64,000 bases of DNA from Microvelia longipes (GCA_018340805.1 JACMZG010001870.1:21813159-21877158), one strand, 5' to 3'; numbered from the stretch's first letter, positions 26,701 to 40,320 are shown. The notes: a model not told the origin generated them from the sequence alone. Translations and numbers: made by a program.

Positions 26701-28335
26701 CCGCAAATCTCGGGGGCCAAGTATTTTAAATCCCTTACCTTTATAACCTAGCGATCAAACAAAGTTTTTCGCTGTTAATAAAAATCTGACCTGTAGTGGT
26801 AAACATTTCTTTCTTTCCTATTTGTGTAAATAACTATGTTGTTCATTTATTATTCTAATTCACAATTAGACCTTACTACATATAAATTAACAAAAATCCT
26901 TTACTGAATTATGGTGAATTTTATGTTTTAGCGACTTTCAAATAATATTGCGGTTATGACATTTTTAGAATTTATTTATATATTACGAGGAAAACTACGA
27001 TTCTTTTACGAGTGATATGACCTATCACCAAATATAAATATTGATTTAAAAATAAATATTTAAATATAAATATTGATTTAAACTTATAAATTGCAAAATA
27101 ATGTTAATGGTTTACTGTCAATTTATTGAGCTATATTAAGCCTGTGGGTCTTAAAGACTATAACACCTTTTAAGTCTTTATTTAGGATCGCCACTGATTG
27201 CTATAAATCAACGCTACGATTTTTTACGCCAATAAATGTGTTCAAAATTTAATGACTCTGTCCTTTTAAGTTTTTTGTACTAAATATTTTCTGTGGACAT
27301 TCCTTTTGAAATACGCTAATAAAATTAAAAATGCTGTTATTTTTTATTCATATTATAATTTCTTTATTGGATAACAAAATTACAAGGTAAATATTCTATT
27401 AAAATAAAATGTTAAGGTTAAATTCCTATTCAACTGTACAGCGATAAAAATAGATATTTTTATGTTCTGTCACTCGTTCATTATTTCTTGATTAATTCCT
27501 TGAACATTCTGCTTCATTTGTTTTGTTTTTTTCCATAAAAACACAACTATTCCTACCAAATTAAATTAAAAACGTCTATTTTAACACCATTACTTACTTT
27601 TTTGAAAATATTCATTACCTTAACGATGTATTTAGTAGTCATAGATGCTATTACATATAGTTGTAATGTATTGATTTAAAACAGCAAAGCTAATTATTTA
27701 TATAAATTAATTGATTTTATGTCCTGTTATTTATAAAAGTTTTATCACACTACAACTAACTGGTTATACATTATTTTTACATGTATTTGCCCTTTTATTA
27801 TATTGCTCTAATCGTTTGATTATTATCGTTAAACATATATACTTCAAATGTATTTACTTATTAAATTTTATATAATTAGTCTAGTAAAAAAGCAGATGAT
27901 ATATTATTTATTTTTATCTTTAAAGGTTTGGTTAATGATAGAACGATCTATTTTTGAGTGACCTCTGTAGGTCCTCTGTACGGGATGCTGCCTGATCCCA
28001 TCTGCATTATTTCTCGCACATGTCACTTTTTTTTATTTATTTAACTTCCACTGCCACTTCTTGTCATCTGTTCTTGTTATAAACTTGATTTTTAGAACAA
28101 TTTGTCAAAAAATTAATTATGTATGAACTAACTATTCTTTTTCATTCGGTATTTTGTTTCTCTTACCCCTATAATGTGAAAAGGAAGCATTGTAAAAAAA
28201 GAAAACGTGACTTCCACATTTTTCTTCAAATGTCAACGTTTCAGCACATTATCCCAAAAGTAAATACACATATGCTCATTTTTCTATTGGAAATTTGCTA
28301 AAACGAATATTCATCTATGTATAAATAGAAAACAT
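23797..28335. other. AT-rich intron, no gene seen
   Basis: Short frames only. It includes an 18-base T run at about 25562 and a short duplication of AAATATAAATATTGATTTAA (about 27030-27080). Confidence 0.45.
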
Positions 28336-28343
28336 TGTGGATG

Positions 28344-28404
28344 TAAGTACACTTAGTAAAGTGTACTTACTAAGTATACATGTGTCGATAAGTATATCGA
28401 CACA
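28344..28404. repeat. Two adjacent perfect hairpins
   Basis: AAGTACACTT with AAGTGTACTT (about 28344-28367), then TGTGTCGATA with TATCGACACA (28381-28404). Confidence 0.8.
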
Positions 28405-28437
28405 TTACAAGCCGAAACATCCTAGTGTACCTTATGT

Positions 28438-28610
28438 GTTACAACGTTTACAAAGGGTTGTGCATAATGCGTTTCAACGTTTTCTACAAATTATTGTACA
28501 CATTTTATTTATTTTATAACAAATGTTAAATAAACGTTAATGATTAACGTTTTGTACAGAAGATTGTTCATATTGTAGTTTTACGTTTTCTACAAAGGAC
28601 TGTACATGTA
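28438..28610. repeat. Degenerate repeats of an ACGTTTTCTACAAA word
   Basis: ACAACGTTTACAAA, AACGTTTTCTACAAA, AACGTTTTGTACA and TACGTTTTCTACAAA, each followed by a TTGTACA or TGTACAT word at 40-60 bp intervals. Confidence 0.55.
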
Positions 28611-31587
28611 TTATGTCCTGCTTCTTCATCATGCATTTTAGGTGCTATGCTATAGGTTCCTTATAAATCGATTTTATTGTCCCTTCCTTTATTATATTCC
28701 CTTTACATTTCATTAAAAACGACATTTTGATAACTTCATAACATTCTTTTAGTAGTGAACTTTTCGTATAACTTTCAATAAGAAGTTAAAAAGTATTTCA
28801 GTTTGTAAACAGTGATATTTCATCAATTAAGTGGAATAACGTGACCTATATATGGATATCTGTTATTTTCACTTTTAACTTTTTACCGAATTTCTAAAGG
28901 GAAAACTTTCCTTCTCCTTAACCTTAACTTTATTTGCTCATTTTTTCTTTGGTGAAATGATAATTGATAATTGATGATAAATAAAAAAAAATTAATGAAA
29001 AATTACAGTAAAAAATCCTTTAATGAACCAATAAAGTTAATTGAGCCGCATTCTTTTCAAACAAAATAAAACATAAATGACGCCAGTATTCTTATTTTGT
29101 AACTTTCATTCCGGAAGCCGGACAGTGTTGTGTGGGCTTTTAGTGCAGTAAAATGGGAATTCATAACAAACAAGAGGGCTAATCGCGCTATAAAGAGACC
29201 CAAGAATAACCTCTAGCCCCATTTCTTATAGTGTAATCTTACAAAACTCTTCGAAAATATATTTTTTTAACTGCTTTTCAGAAGTTTTTGTTTAGTGAAC
29301 TTTTTTATTCCCACATTGTTATTTTTATTTTTCTTTTTGATATACTATATAATATACATTTCCGTTTACTGATAAAATATAAATTTTGCCATTACTTGTT
29401 TTGCAAGTATTGTGTTATTTATTCGCTTTAATTGTTTTCGCTTTGTGACTTGATCATCGCGAACTAATCGGGAATAGAATCTCTGACTGTCGTCTTACAA
29501 TGGCGAGAGAAAAAAAAATTAGATGCAATAATCCTGATTGGGATGTTACATTTCTATTATTTCAGTTTATATAAGTTAAATATAACTAAACTATAATAAT
29601 ATAAGTACTTATAATAAACTATAAGTTTATATAACTTATTGTTATAATTTTTATTGTTTATAAAAAAAGCTCCGGTGTTCAAATATTGGTTGCTGTACGT
29701 AATTATAACAAAAATAACTGTTGCTTAGTGTCAGGAAATCAAGGAATTATCCGGGGTTTTTTAAAGAGCAACATTGATCCCTAACCACTTTTCCTCTATG
29801 ACAATTTTATGCCTTCGAATTTTATTTGGAATTCGCTAAATCCTCTTAATTTGTGTTAGTATAATATATACATAAGTTCACTTTAAAATGTATACATTGC
29901 TTGTGTGACGCATTTTAAGATTTTTTATGTTAAATTCAGAAAGATAATGTTTTATAATTTTTTTAAAACTGGGCCAAGTAAATGTTTGTACTATTATAAT
30001 AGTTTAATTAGTTTAAATAAACAATTTAAACTTTTTACCTTTAATTATGATCCTATTGTACATGAACACCGAACATCTGAACGTTTTATCTGGGGAAGTA
30101 ATTTTATTTATTTTTTCTTAATTTTAATATTTTTAAATATAACAACTAAACCCAAGCCAGTTTGTAACTAAACCCAAGCAATAGTTATTAGACTGATAAG
30201 TTTTTAAATAAAATATAAGACAATTTTTAGCCGACTGAACCATTGCAATATGAATTTAAAAAATTCGATAGTTTCCGATGTGTTAACAATCATACCTATC
30301 GGTATTCTACCAATTGTTTCTTATGAGGAGTTCCGATTTGCAATTTTAGCGTAATCATAAACATTTTTCTTTTAAATATTTGATGAATTCATAACAAGCA
30401 ATAATAATCTACCCAGAATGCGAGCGAAGCTAGCCAATGTAAAGTTTTCTAATTCATTTTTTAAGAAGTGCATTTTTGATGCAATGCTTTTTAAATCTCA
30501 TGGATTTCTTTTCGTCAAAGAAGCGTGCCATTTTTTAAAGCTGACATCTATTATCTACTTGTAAAATTATGTTACCTGCCTCTTTTAAAATTCAAATTGA
30601 AAACAATATTTTTCGTTCTAAATCGCCCTTTTAAGTCTCATCGCCCCCTTTGTTGCCCCTCTTATTATTTAAAAAAACCAATGTTGTTTTTAATTTAAAA
30701 GTAAAAATTAAGTTGGCATTACTGTTAATTTGTTAAACTGAATGACTACGCAAGCCAATCCCTGTATTTTTTTCATTTATCTGTGATTCTTTTTTTTTAC
30801 TCATTTGTTGTTGAGTTAATAACAATTTTGTGGTTTTCATGAGTATTTGGTGCTATTATAGTGAGTAAGTAGTTAAATAAAATAAAAGTTGTACTTTATT
30901 TGTAGATTTAAATAAAATGATAGTTCTATTTGTTAAAATTTTCTCCCTTCTAGAAGAAAAGTAGTTTTTAATTCTTAAAGTTATGAGAAAAATTTAAATG
31001 ATTACTCCTGTTGATTAGAATTAAGTCTGGATTTGTTATTTTAAACATATTTAGTACATTGATAATTATTTATTTTAAATATATGTAAATATTTATGTTT
31101 TCGTGGAAATTAGATTATACTGATAGTACAATAGTATATTAAATTTTGGAAGGATGCCTAAAACTCAAATTTTCGTCTGAAATAAAATCTTTAATTAGCC
31201 TTCTACAGAGTTGACAGAAGATATTAATTATTTTCTTCTTTAATATATTACTATTATTTTTCGACGACTGTCCCATGTTTTGTTCGACCTAGTTATAGGT
31301 TTTTGTTTTATTAAAGTTTTTGTTTTCTGTTTACTGCGGAATATTAGAGTCAAGGTGGGTATTGTCTACCTTGTGAATGTCAGGTGTTAGTAAATGCACT
31401 AGCTAATTGTGTCTACATTCCAAAATATTTTTGTTACATTCTGTCATATATAAAGGCTATTGTGTCTTTTTAAATTAGGGTCTTGTTGGTAGAGAAGACA
31501 ACAGTATTCTTTAGAATTCAGAAGTAACATTTGGTGCTTTGACTTATTTTGTTATTAGTTTCTCGTTATTGAAACTCATTAGCGGTA
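28611..31587. other. AT-rich intron, no gene seen
   Basis: No supported gene. The frame 29905-30171 (88 codons) has the Phe/Ile/Asn/Lys composition of random AT-rich sequence. Confidence 0.45.
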
Positions 31588-31840
31588 TCTACATAACATT
31601 GAAATATCTCCATAGCAATCAAATATTGCATAGCAATCAAGCATTGCATGGCAATCAAATATCAGCATAGAAATCAAATATCTACATGGCAATCAAATAT
31701 CTATATGACCATGAAATATCTACATGACTATGAAATATATGCATGGCAATCAAATATCTGTATAGGAATGAAATATGTACATAGGAATAAGGTATATGCA
31801 TGGCAATAAAATATCTGCCTAGCAAAGAAATATATGAATT
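31588..31840 (+). repeat. 20-bp minisatellite, about 12 diverged copies
   Basis: Unit type ATGGCAATCAAATATCTACA, repeated at a 20-bp period with point changes (CATAGCAATC, CATGACTATG, TAGGAATGAA variants). Confidence 0.92.
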
Positions 31841-33945
31841 CAGGACCGCATTATGTTGGAATTATTTGTTTGTATTAACCTTTTCCGCAACCCCGCCCAT
31901 TGCTTCTCTGAGTTTTTGCTCTAAGTTGTAAGCTACCATTGTTATATTAAATAGGACAAAGACTATATAAGTTAAGCTTATTGTGTCTATTTACCTATAT
32001 TAAGGTATTAAGAACTTAATACCAACATTTTAAACAATCAAAATAGGTTTATTGTGTTTTTCTAATACGGTATTGGGTACAGATTACCAAAATAAAAAAT
32101 ATAGTATAATCAAAAATAAATTTGAACTTATATTCTCTATATATCCTGTTTATTAATAACTAAACCACTTTATCAGGAGAGCTACACAAGTCACTGTAAT
32201 GTTGAAGTTGAGGTCTTGTTGGTATCTACGTATCTATCTTAAAAAATATTTTTTTTAAATTCGCCATTTTAATGTGACGTCTCATTTTAGACTTCTCTAA
32301 TAAATTGGGTTTCTATCTAAATTGAGAAAAAACAGTCATGTTTAAATATAGGAACAGTCACGGTGGTCTTAGTGGACGGCTGTCCAGTAAGACAACCGTT
32401 TGACCCCTCAAAATGTAACCTTTTTTCGTGGGTTCTTACTAATTTACCGAGGCACCTGCCAACGAACCGAACCGTAAGGCCCTGATAATTTTATTTATTA
32501 CCTTTTCAGCATTTTTTCCTAACCTAGTATGGCGGATTGTTCTAGCATTAAATGTAAATTATGAAAATGCTCCGATATGATATATTCCAGCGTAAGTCGA
32601 TTGCACTTTTAAAAGTAGATAGCATATACTAGTATTAGTATTGATTGATTGGTATGTTTAAACATATCATAAATTCAATCATATCGTTGGTTAATTTTTG
32701 TACGTTTCCTGAGACGCTGTTGTCTCCACGCTTTATTTAGCCAAAGGTGTGTTAACACCACCATAATAGATTATCAATAGTAGCACTTTTTTATTGAACA
32801 GTAATTCTGTGTGTTGTAAGTACACCTGCTCTTTAAGGTGGTTCCGGTTATTAATTATGCATAGCATTTTTTCTGTTTCTTTAAAGCCATGTTAACACTC
32901 ATGTTTATGTTGTAAAGTTAATCTAATACTTCCCTTTATGCTGTCATAGACCACTGTAGCGTTAAAGCGTTGAAATCCATTGTTCGGAATGTCAAGAGAA
33001 GCGCTGTCAGGGCAGACTGTATCCCAACCGCGTGTCGTGCGTTATCTGTAATTGTTTTGGCAGGTAGGGGACCTTCTATAGACCAACCATAACGGGGTTG
33101 TTCACCTTCGTTGCCTCTGACTTTGAAAAACTATGTCTGAATTCTTTTTTTAATCTCTCAGTTCATTTAATACTTAATTTTTATAAGCCTTTTATTCTCT
33201 AGCGAATAATGAACTTCTGAAGTTTTAACTTTCTTTATAAGCCGAGAGATTAAACTTCTTCAAACTTCAAACGCCATTAGAAGTGGGTTTTAGCTTAATT
33301 TTTCCTTCGTTGGTTTCTTATAATTTAATGCAAACCTTTTGATTACTTTTTTAGGCACACTGACGTCCTTTTAAAGATCCAAAGTCAGATTTATTCTTCG
33401 CAATTTTTTTATTATTATTATTTTCTTTGTTAATAAGAAAATAGTTCAGCGGATTTAAATTAGTGCTGGTCAGGTAAGGTAATTCGAAACCCCGAATATT
33501 ACTTACATTTGAATTAGACATATTTTCGTGTTTATTATTTTTTACTGTTACAAGTCTATCTCAGACTATAGTTAAGTTCGATATAATCAAGAATACAAAG
33601 AGAAAAAAATCGTAAACCAAATTACCGAGGATCATCAAATTCGCTTTCTTTTCTTGATTTTTCAAAACAAATTTGGGGCACATTTTTATTAAAACCTTAT
33701 CAATTTTAATGTATGCCATATTGTAACCTAGTAAATACGTCTGGGGTCGTTCTAATCTTTTAAAGACAATTAAAAAGAAATATTAAAAATTAAAGACTCT
33801 AGACTAATTAACATAATTTGCTGAGCATTTGTACAAAGTTTTAAGGCTTAGCGCATAGGCGATCATATAAAGCCCCTCCTGGTTTGAAATTGGCTCCTCT
33901 CTAAGAAAAGCATATTGCCTTTTTAGCTACTAAACCTAATTTTAT
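31841..33945. other. AT-rich intron, no gene seen
   Basis: Moderate G+C at 32950-33110 and 32360-32480 without a frame or repeat that I can name. Confidence 0.45.
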
Positions 33946-34280
33946 ATTAAACTTTTTAATATATATTATTAATAAAATATAATAATATATTAATAAATTA
34001 TTATAATATTAAAAATATAATATATTTATTATATATAAAATTGATACTTTATCAATTAATATTATTAGTGAACTTACTTCTTTAATAAGTTGTTAAATGT
34101 TACGAATAAACATGTTTTAGATTCATTTTACTTAGAAGTTCAACAAGAAGAGAAAATAATATTGTAAAGTATAACAACGATATATATATATATATATAAA
34201 TTATATAATATATAATATTAAATAATATATATATATATATAATATAATAATATAATATATATATATATTATATAAAGAGG
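33946..34280. repeat. Extremely AT-rich, partly palindromic block
   Basis: AATATATTATTAATAAAATA-type runs to about 34050, a short unique gap, then (TA)n with TAATATAA interruptions at 34178-34272, ending in a run of C (GCCCCCCCCCTC). Confidence 0.9.
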
Positions 34281-35783
34281 GTTGAAGCCCCCCCCCTCTG
34301 GAGTTACGTTAAGCACACACAGTCTTAAGATTTGCTTGTTTATATGCAATCTATTACTCTTTTAAAAACTTTCGTAATCTAGCTCTAGGATCTACTTGCC
34401 ATTTTATTTGGCAATGAACTTTATAAATAACAATTATGGATTATGATAAACTAACCCTTTCATTTCTCTGTATTTAAGATGCACCATATTTATCTTTCTC
34501 AAAGGCTTTTCCTGTAGCCATGCCTATAAGTATTGTTACGTTGTGTAAGATGATTTTCATTAAAATTAAACGTACTACGGTTGTATGTTTTTATTTAGAT
34601 TAACGTATTAAGATTTTATTAACGTCTTTTAGCGAATTCAGATTAAAAATGATGCTTATGAGTTGTTTGAATAACGGAAGGATACAGAGCGGAACGATCT
34701 GCTTACCTCTTAATTCTATAAAGTATATATCTGAGAAAACTTAAATATCTTTAATATATAAATATATATGCATTTAAAAAGATCTTTACCCTTGCGTATG
34801 GCAATCGAAACCAAACTTGGCATCTAGGGAGATTGTTGTGGAGTTATATCAGGAGTAAACGAGTTTTTCCATTTTCAGAACCAACCTTCTCCCTGTCCCT
34901 CCTCTCTTCCATGACTTTAATCCTTATAAGCCAGTCATCTTTAGGGGATTCGCTTAATGTATTCATTGCATTATTTTAATAACCGCTAGGTTTTGTGGAA
35001 TCACTATTGTTAAAAATCATCGGGAGGGAGGCATTTGTGATTGGGATTATCGTTGGTAATAAAACGTATTGTTTTATTGTCTCAAGACGATTGGATGAGC
35101 TTAGCGAATCCGATTAAGTGGAAAAAAAACTTTGAGGTTTTTTTTTCCGTTTTGCTTTAAAATGTAGCGTTAAACTAAGTAAATGTTATTAATTATTGTA
35201 CTTACTATCTTTTAATGTTAAAAATCCTTGAATAAATAGCTAAATAATGAGGCCTAATAGCTTTTTATACTGAGAAGTGTTCGTGATGGAATGCATACAA
35301 GATTTTAAAGATTATAGGTTGATGAGGATAAGTTATTTGTAATTAATTTTCTATACTTAAAGTACACCCATTGAATCTGTCTTTTTCTGACACATCATTA
35401 AACCACCAGTTACGAGGTATCTTGGTACTGTTCTGCCTCTTTATATTTTCGTGAATATAAGTCCGTTGCAACGCCACCGTTGCTAATTAAAAATTATAAC
35501 AGAGGATTTGTCAACCGTATAATTTTTTTTTGCATGAAGTGTTAATTGTGGTCAAAAATATGTTGTGTTTATTTTTTAGTTATTTAGTAACCGTTTTTCC
35601 ATATTTTTTAGTAAATATAACCAGTCTTTCTGTAAATACAAGCTTCTATAAGACAAGACTGTAGTGATAAGAGCCTGATTTATATTTAAAATTTTGAGAA
35701 ATCGAAATATTCTCCATGAAATATTAACAAGTTTTATTGCACTGAATTATCAAAAATTAACTAATAATTAAGAAAGAAAATCA
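34281..35783. other. No gene seen
   Basis: AT-rich DNA, closed frames. Confidence 0.45.
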
Positions 35784-35831
35784 GATTTTCGATTGTCTCC
35801 TACTATCGAAAATCATTGTAGGAGACAATCG
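35784..35831. repeat. Two overlapping, mutually exclusive hairpins
   Basis: Hairpin A: CGATTGTCTCCTAC (35790-35803) with GTAGGAGACAATCG (35818-35831), a perfect 14 bp. Hairpin B: GATTTTCGAT (35784-35793) with ATCGAAAATC (35805-35814), a perfect 10 bp. They share bases 35790-35793, so a strand cannot form both completely. Confidence 0.85.
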
Positions 35832-37994
35832 ATATGCTCTCTTGTCAATACGCTAATACCTATACAAACCAAATCTTGAATCATTTCTTCTCCCGCTATT
35901 GAATATAGCTAACCTTTCAACTAATAGTTTCACGTTTTATAAAATGAAGCTTCTTCGCAGCATGATGTCTGCCGGAACCCTACCTTTGTGGCGGAAATAT
36001 TAACACTTGAGCAAAAAACGCAGCGAAAAAGAAGAGCATATGGTCGAAATCTTTTGTTCATTCTGCTGTACAAGGTTATGTTTAACACACTGGTCTTTTT
36101 TTTACTATTTTATATCTTTTTTATAAAGTTTTTTAACATCCTCACTAGCAAAGGTAATATATACAACCTTAAAGAATTACGAGTTTTTGATGGAAAAAGT
36201 GTTTTTACAACCTTCGATAACAATAACCTTTGTTTCAAAAAGAGGAAGCGAGATTCTTGTAGAGCTAGCAAGATGCAGCGAAATCAGAGAAGCTGCTTCG
36301 TTTTGGAAAACGTTGTTTGAATCGCGAATAGGATTCGCTATGCTCAACCTCACTACTTCTGACACGCTCGTCGCCCGACTTCAAACTTAATACCAGCTCA
36401 GCAACATATGAATTTATAAATGTGTATACTAATTGAAACATATATAACTTGTAGTTCAAAGCTTCTTTATTGTTGTGCTACCCTATTCAAAAGGCACATC
36501 TATAGTCATCTCTCACCTGTTCGAACAAGGTTTCGCTTGAAATATATTATTATTACCCTTCTCATATTATTATAGTTAATTACATGCATTAAAGATCGTT
36601 TTTATTTTATCTTTGTGTTAAATATGTTTGGCAAAAGAGCACTCATTACTTTAAAATTTGAACCCGATCCAAATGGATTTTCACAGTACTAGGAAATGAA
36701 CATTTCTTGAAAAAATCCTTTTTATTTTTGAATACTTGTGTGTAATGTTATTTATTTGTGAAATATCTTTATGAAATAAATACTACTTGTGTTTAACTTG
36801 TTATGTTTAGATAAAATAAACGTCTTTTAACTTATGCGTGTAAATATTGTGTATTATTAATATAATAATACAACTTTTAAGTAAATAAGAAGATAATGTG
36901 TATAGTTGAAGAAAAAACCACTTAGTTTAAAAATTTTAGAGAACAGTAGCAGTTCCTAATAAATCTTTTGATATTGCAGCATTTTGCTATTGTTAAAGAT
37001 TTTACTGGTATACCCAGATCAATTCGTCGTTTCAAACTTAACTTTGATAACTGGGCTTAACTTTGATTACCTCCCTAATTTTTCTGAAACATTTATTTTT
37101 TTAAACATTTTTTTTAAACAGAAATAATACCGTACTACTTCATATGCTGCCTGTTACATAGAATTCTAGATAAATGTTATTGTTCATCGGTATGAAAGGA
37201 TATTGTATAAATAAAATATGAAGAAATAATTTCAAGCTTGTAATGTTAATTTGGAAAGCCTAACTGAAATAATTAAATCCATAAAAACGAAAGTGTCTGT
37301 TCTACTACAGAACTTAAAATCTGAAACAGTTCTTCTTCTTCTTATTTCAAGTTTACTTTGTGAATGCTGTTTAATAGTTAATAAGTTAAAAAGTTGTCTT
37401 GTAAGTTATAATTACTAACTTGCCACCCTTAATTTTTATATTATCTTGCTTGAAATTTAAGATAATTTTATTGTAAAGTTTTGGTACCATTTTTCCAGCA
37501 GAAGAAACGTAAGAGATGTTTTGAAAACTTAAACCATATGGTTTTAAAGTAAGATAGGTGGGTGGTCTTGTGTGATCCAACATATTTCTGTAACTAAACT
37601 AATAGTACTGCATAAGAATGCTGTTTGTTTTCTAAATTAGCACCTTTGCTTTTTTACCGTTATACAGTTACACAATCTTTTAACTGGAAAAAAGAAGCAC
37701 AATTTGTATCGTGTATTTCCAGTTTTAATTTATTTCTTACCGTATTAGTTTAATGTTAACCATATTGAGTTTATTAGAGATTTATATAAAAATGGTTTCT
37801 TCGAGTAGAATATCATAATTTGTGGAATTTAAGTAATTATCCTTGTGAGGTTCTTATTTATTTATTAGCTAAAGAAAATCAGCTTATATACCCTACCAAT
37901 AGGAAACTAAACATATTTCGTAATAAATAGTCTTAAATATTTATTTTTCGCTTTTTTATTCTTCGCTATGTAGACTAAACTCTAGATATTCTGG
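35832..37994. other. No supported gene; ORF-dense segment at 35944-36400
   Basis: Several overlapping frames, the longest 110 codons (35988-36320, GTG start), span slightly more G+C DNA. On the minus strand 36290-36400 contains GACGAGCG and AGCGAATCC words like those of the interspersed family. I read this as element debris. No domain is recognisable. Confidence 0.35.
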
Positions 37995-38148
37995 CGCGGT
38001 TACACCAAGTCTGCCAGCATTCCGAATGCTTCTTTTCAGTTCTTGCTCAGTTTTTTGGTCTAAACTTCTTAATCCCATTTACGCAACAGTGGCACTTTTA
38101 GTATTCCGTCACTTTGCATGGATTCTTCAAAGGAAATGCGCATTTCTA
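37995..38148 (+). pseudogene. Membrane-protein coding remnant, left arm of an inverted duplication
   Basis: Reverse complement of 38252-38410 with substitutions and small indels. In the frame shared with the right arm it reads ATVALLVFRHFAWILQRKCA, and it sits inside a 60-codon frame ending at 38208. The right arm reads TTVAILLVCHFA then stop, then IFQRKCA. Similarity at the protein level in matching frames suggests both arms descend from a coding exon with a membrane helix. I cannot name the parent protein. Confidence 0.4.
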
Positions 38149-38271
38149 TTACATAGGTTGTACAAAACCATGCTCGCCCTTGTATTATCAATACTGCATT
38201 ATAATTAGACTTTCATGCAAAGCTCAGCTTTGCTAATCTACAAATATTTTAGCGCATTTCCTTTGAAAAAT

Positions 38272-38451
38272 CTATGCAAAGTGACAGACAAGTAAAATTG
38301 CTACTGTTGTAAGTGCGACTATGAAGAATAATCCAAAAACCTGAGCAATAACTGGATAGGTGTGCAAGAATGCAAGCATTGCATAGGAAATTAACACGAC
38401 TTGTGGATCACCGCACAAATTGTGGATTCGAACCCGGGAACCTATTTCTGT
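38272..38451 (-). pseudogene. Membrane-protein coding remnant, right arm of an inverted duplication
   Basis: On the minus strand a 59-codon open stretch ends at TAG (38272-38274). It contains QVVLISYAMLAFLHTYPVIA followed directly by QVFGLFFIVALTTVAILLVC, two hydrophobic segments with normal protein composition. The DNA before the second segment (TTGCTCAG) could be an acceptor. There is no start codon or donor that would make it a standalone gene. Transposon-captured or duplicated host exon are both possible. Confidence 0.4.
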
Positions 38452-40320
38452 TTAGGTCTCTATTTGAGTACTCGGATTGACTCCATCAAGACTAGTTTAA
38501 TTTTGCTCAGAGCCCCTAAAATCATTGAAAATGACACCTTCTTACTCCACATTTTTTGTTTATCTTTCGTATTTTTAAATTTCTGGTTTTTCCACTTTTT
38601 TAACTTTTAATAGTCTTATCAACTCCGGACCGGGTTTATTCAATTTCGCGCCCCAGAAAACATTAAAATCGACTCCATACTCGAAAATTATTTTTAACCC
38701 TAATTTTAGTTTCCTGTTATCACGGTTTTTACGACTTTTTGGTCAATAGAATGGTCGTATCAACTCCGATCTGGTTTTATTCAATTAAGCATCCCAAAGA
38801 ACATGCATAACTTTTTTGAATTTTACAGATTTTAAAAAATTGTAATGTCCGAGTTAATGACGTCACAAAAAAAACTGTTTTTTTTTTTTAAAGCTTTGTG
38901 CCCTTCTCAAGGTTGATTTATATATATAATGCTTTGATAAACGCATTTTTTTGTGTGAACGAATTTTAGTCGTGGTCCCAGGTTCGACTCCCGCCATGAC
39001 GTCATTCCCATAAGTGTTTTTTTTTCAAAAGGAAATTCACTAAAAATTAGCAATGTATTATATTAAGTTTTTACTTAAAATGTTTAATTAAAAATACCTA
39101 TAAGCTCACTTTTTCTTTTAAAAAAAGGCATTCAAGTCAAATAGTGCAGCAAATAAAGTAGTATTCGTAAATGATAAGCTGTTGCAGCTACCTGTTGTAG
39201 CTGTAATAGAACGAAGCATATATATCATTTATTTTATTGGAGCTTCCAGGCCCAACACCTTGGTTCGCTTTGATATAATGGGATAAATATAAATTGTTCG
39301 AAGGTTTAACTAGAGATAGAAGGCTTAAGTATGCAAATCACGATAAAATTCTTAACATCGTAACATGGTGTCTTGAACAGCTTCTGGTTAAGATCACAGA
39401 CAGGATTCTTGGCTTTGGACGCTTGCGGTGTTGATGAGTATATAAGCTCGTTCCTACTTAAGTTTCTTTTAGTTTACATACCGCTATTAGTAGCACCAGC
39501 CTCTAGCAACTGGGCTAACACTCATAATGTCTTTATTATTTATACCATTTTAAATATATTTATATGTTCCATAAAATTTTTAATAACATCCCTTCACTAA
39601 AATGTAATTTTTCTACTATACTGTGTCCTATTTCTATTTTGAATTTCAATGAATTACAAAATAAACATTCGGCCTTAGGCATTAAAGCTCTGTATTTTGA
39701 GTTTTTAAAATTTACCCCTCAAAATATTTTTATACGGAATAATATTTTATAATATTAAAATTTATATGGCTTTTTATACGTACTAATTTTAAAACGTTTT
39801 TAAAAGTGTTCGTGCTTGTTTCTGTTTCTTTATGCAGTCCAAGCTGTGAAGTCCTTAATTTCATTAGATGAAATAACAGCGTTAATTTGTCGTCTGTCTT
39901 TTTGTTTGTGTGTATTTATCTATAAATGCTATTGATTCATGTCTTTTTTCACTTTATTAAATTTAAGTGGGTTTTAATTAAATTAAATTCGGATTCTACC
40001 CAGTTCCGACTGATTACACTGTATTTTTTTAACAATACACGGTCATTTGACCATTTTACAATATTAGTATTATTATTTCAGAAAGAGACATAAATGTATA
40101 TTTGTGTATTGGTATTCATATACCTTTGCTCCTTCTAGCTGTGAAAAATATTGGTGTTCCATTTTGGTGTTAAGTTACTATTTTAACTCCTTGCCAACCC
40201 TAAAATACTATTTATATCTCAAATAATCCTGTCATGTATGTTTCATTACTGAAAATTTAAGTAAGATTTACGGTCTTTTGTTAAATTGTATTTTCAGAAC
40301 ACAAATATTATCTCAGTACT
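38452..40320. other. No supported gene
   Basis: Two tRNA B-box-like words lie here and at the edge of the previous feature (GGTTCGAATCC on the minus strand near 38426; GGTTCGACTCC on the + strand near 38989). No cloverleaf or A box accompanies them. TCAACTCCGRNC and TTTATTCAATT recur at 38620 and 38760, a short direct duplication at about 140-bp spacing. Confidence 0.4.

Noticed and set aside
31588..31840. CRISPR-like array
   Set aside because: Contiguous 20-bp tandem units with no spacers, in eukaryotic DNA.
35988..36320. 110-codon frame
   Set aside because: GTG start, AT-biased hydrophobic middle, overlapping frames on both strands and family-like words nearby; most likely element debris.
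38984..39010. tRNA gene or SINE suggested by GGTTCGACTCC
   Set aside because: No A box at the right distance, and the adjoining stems do not pair; the same holds for B-box words near 20316, 38426 and 51142.
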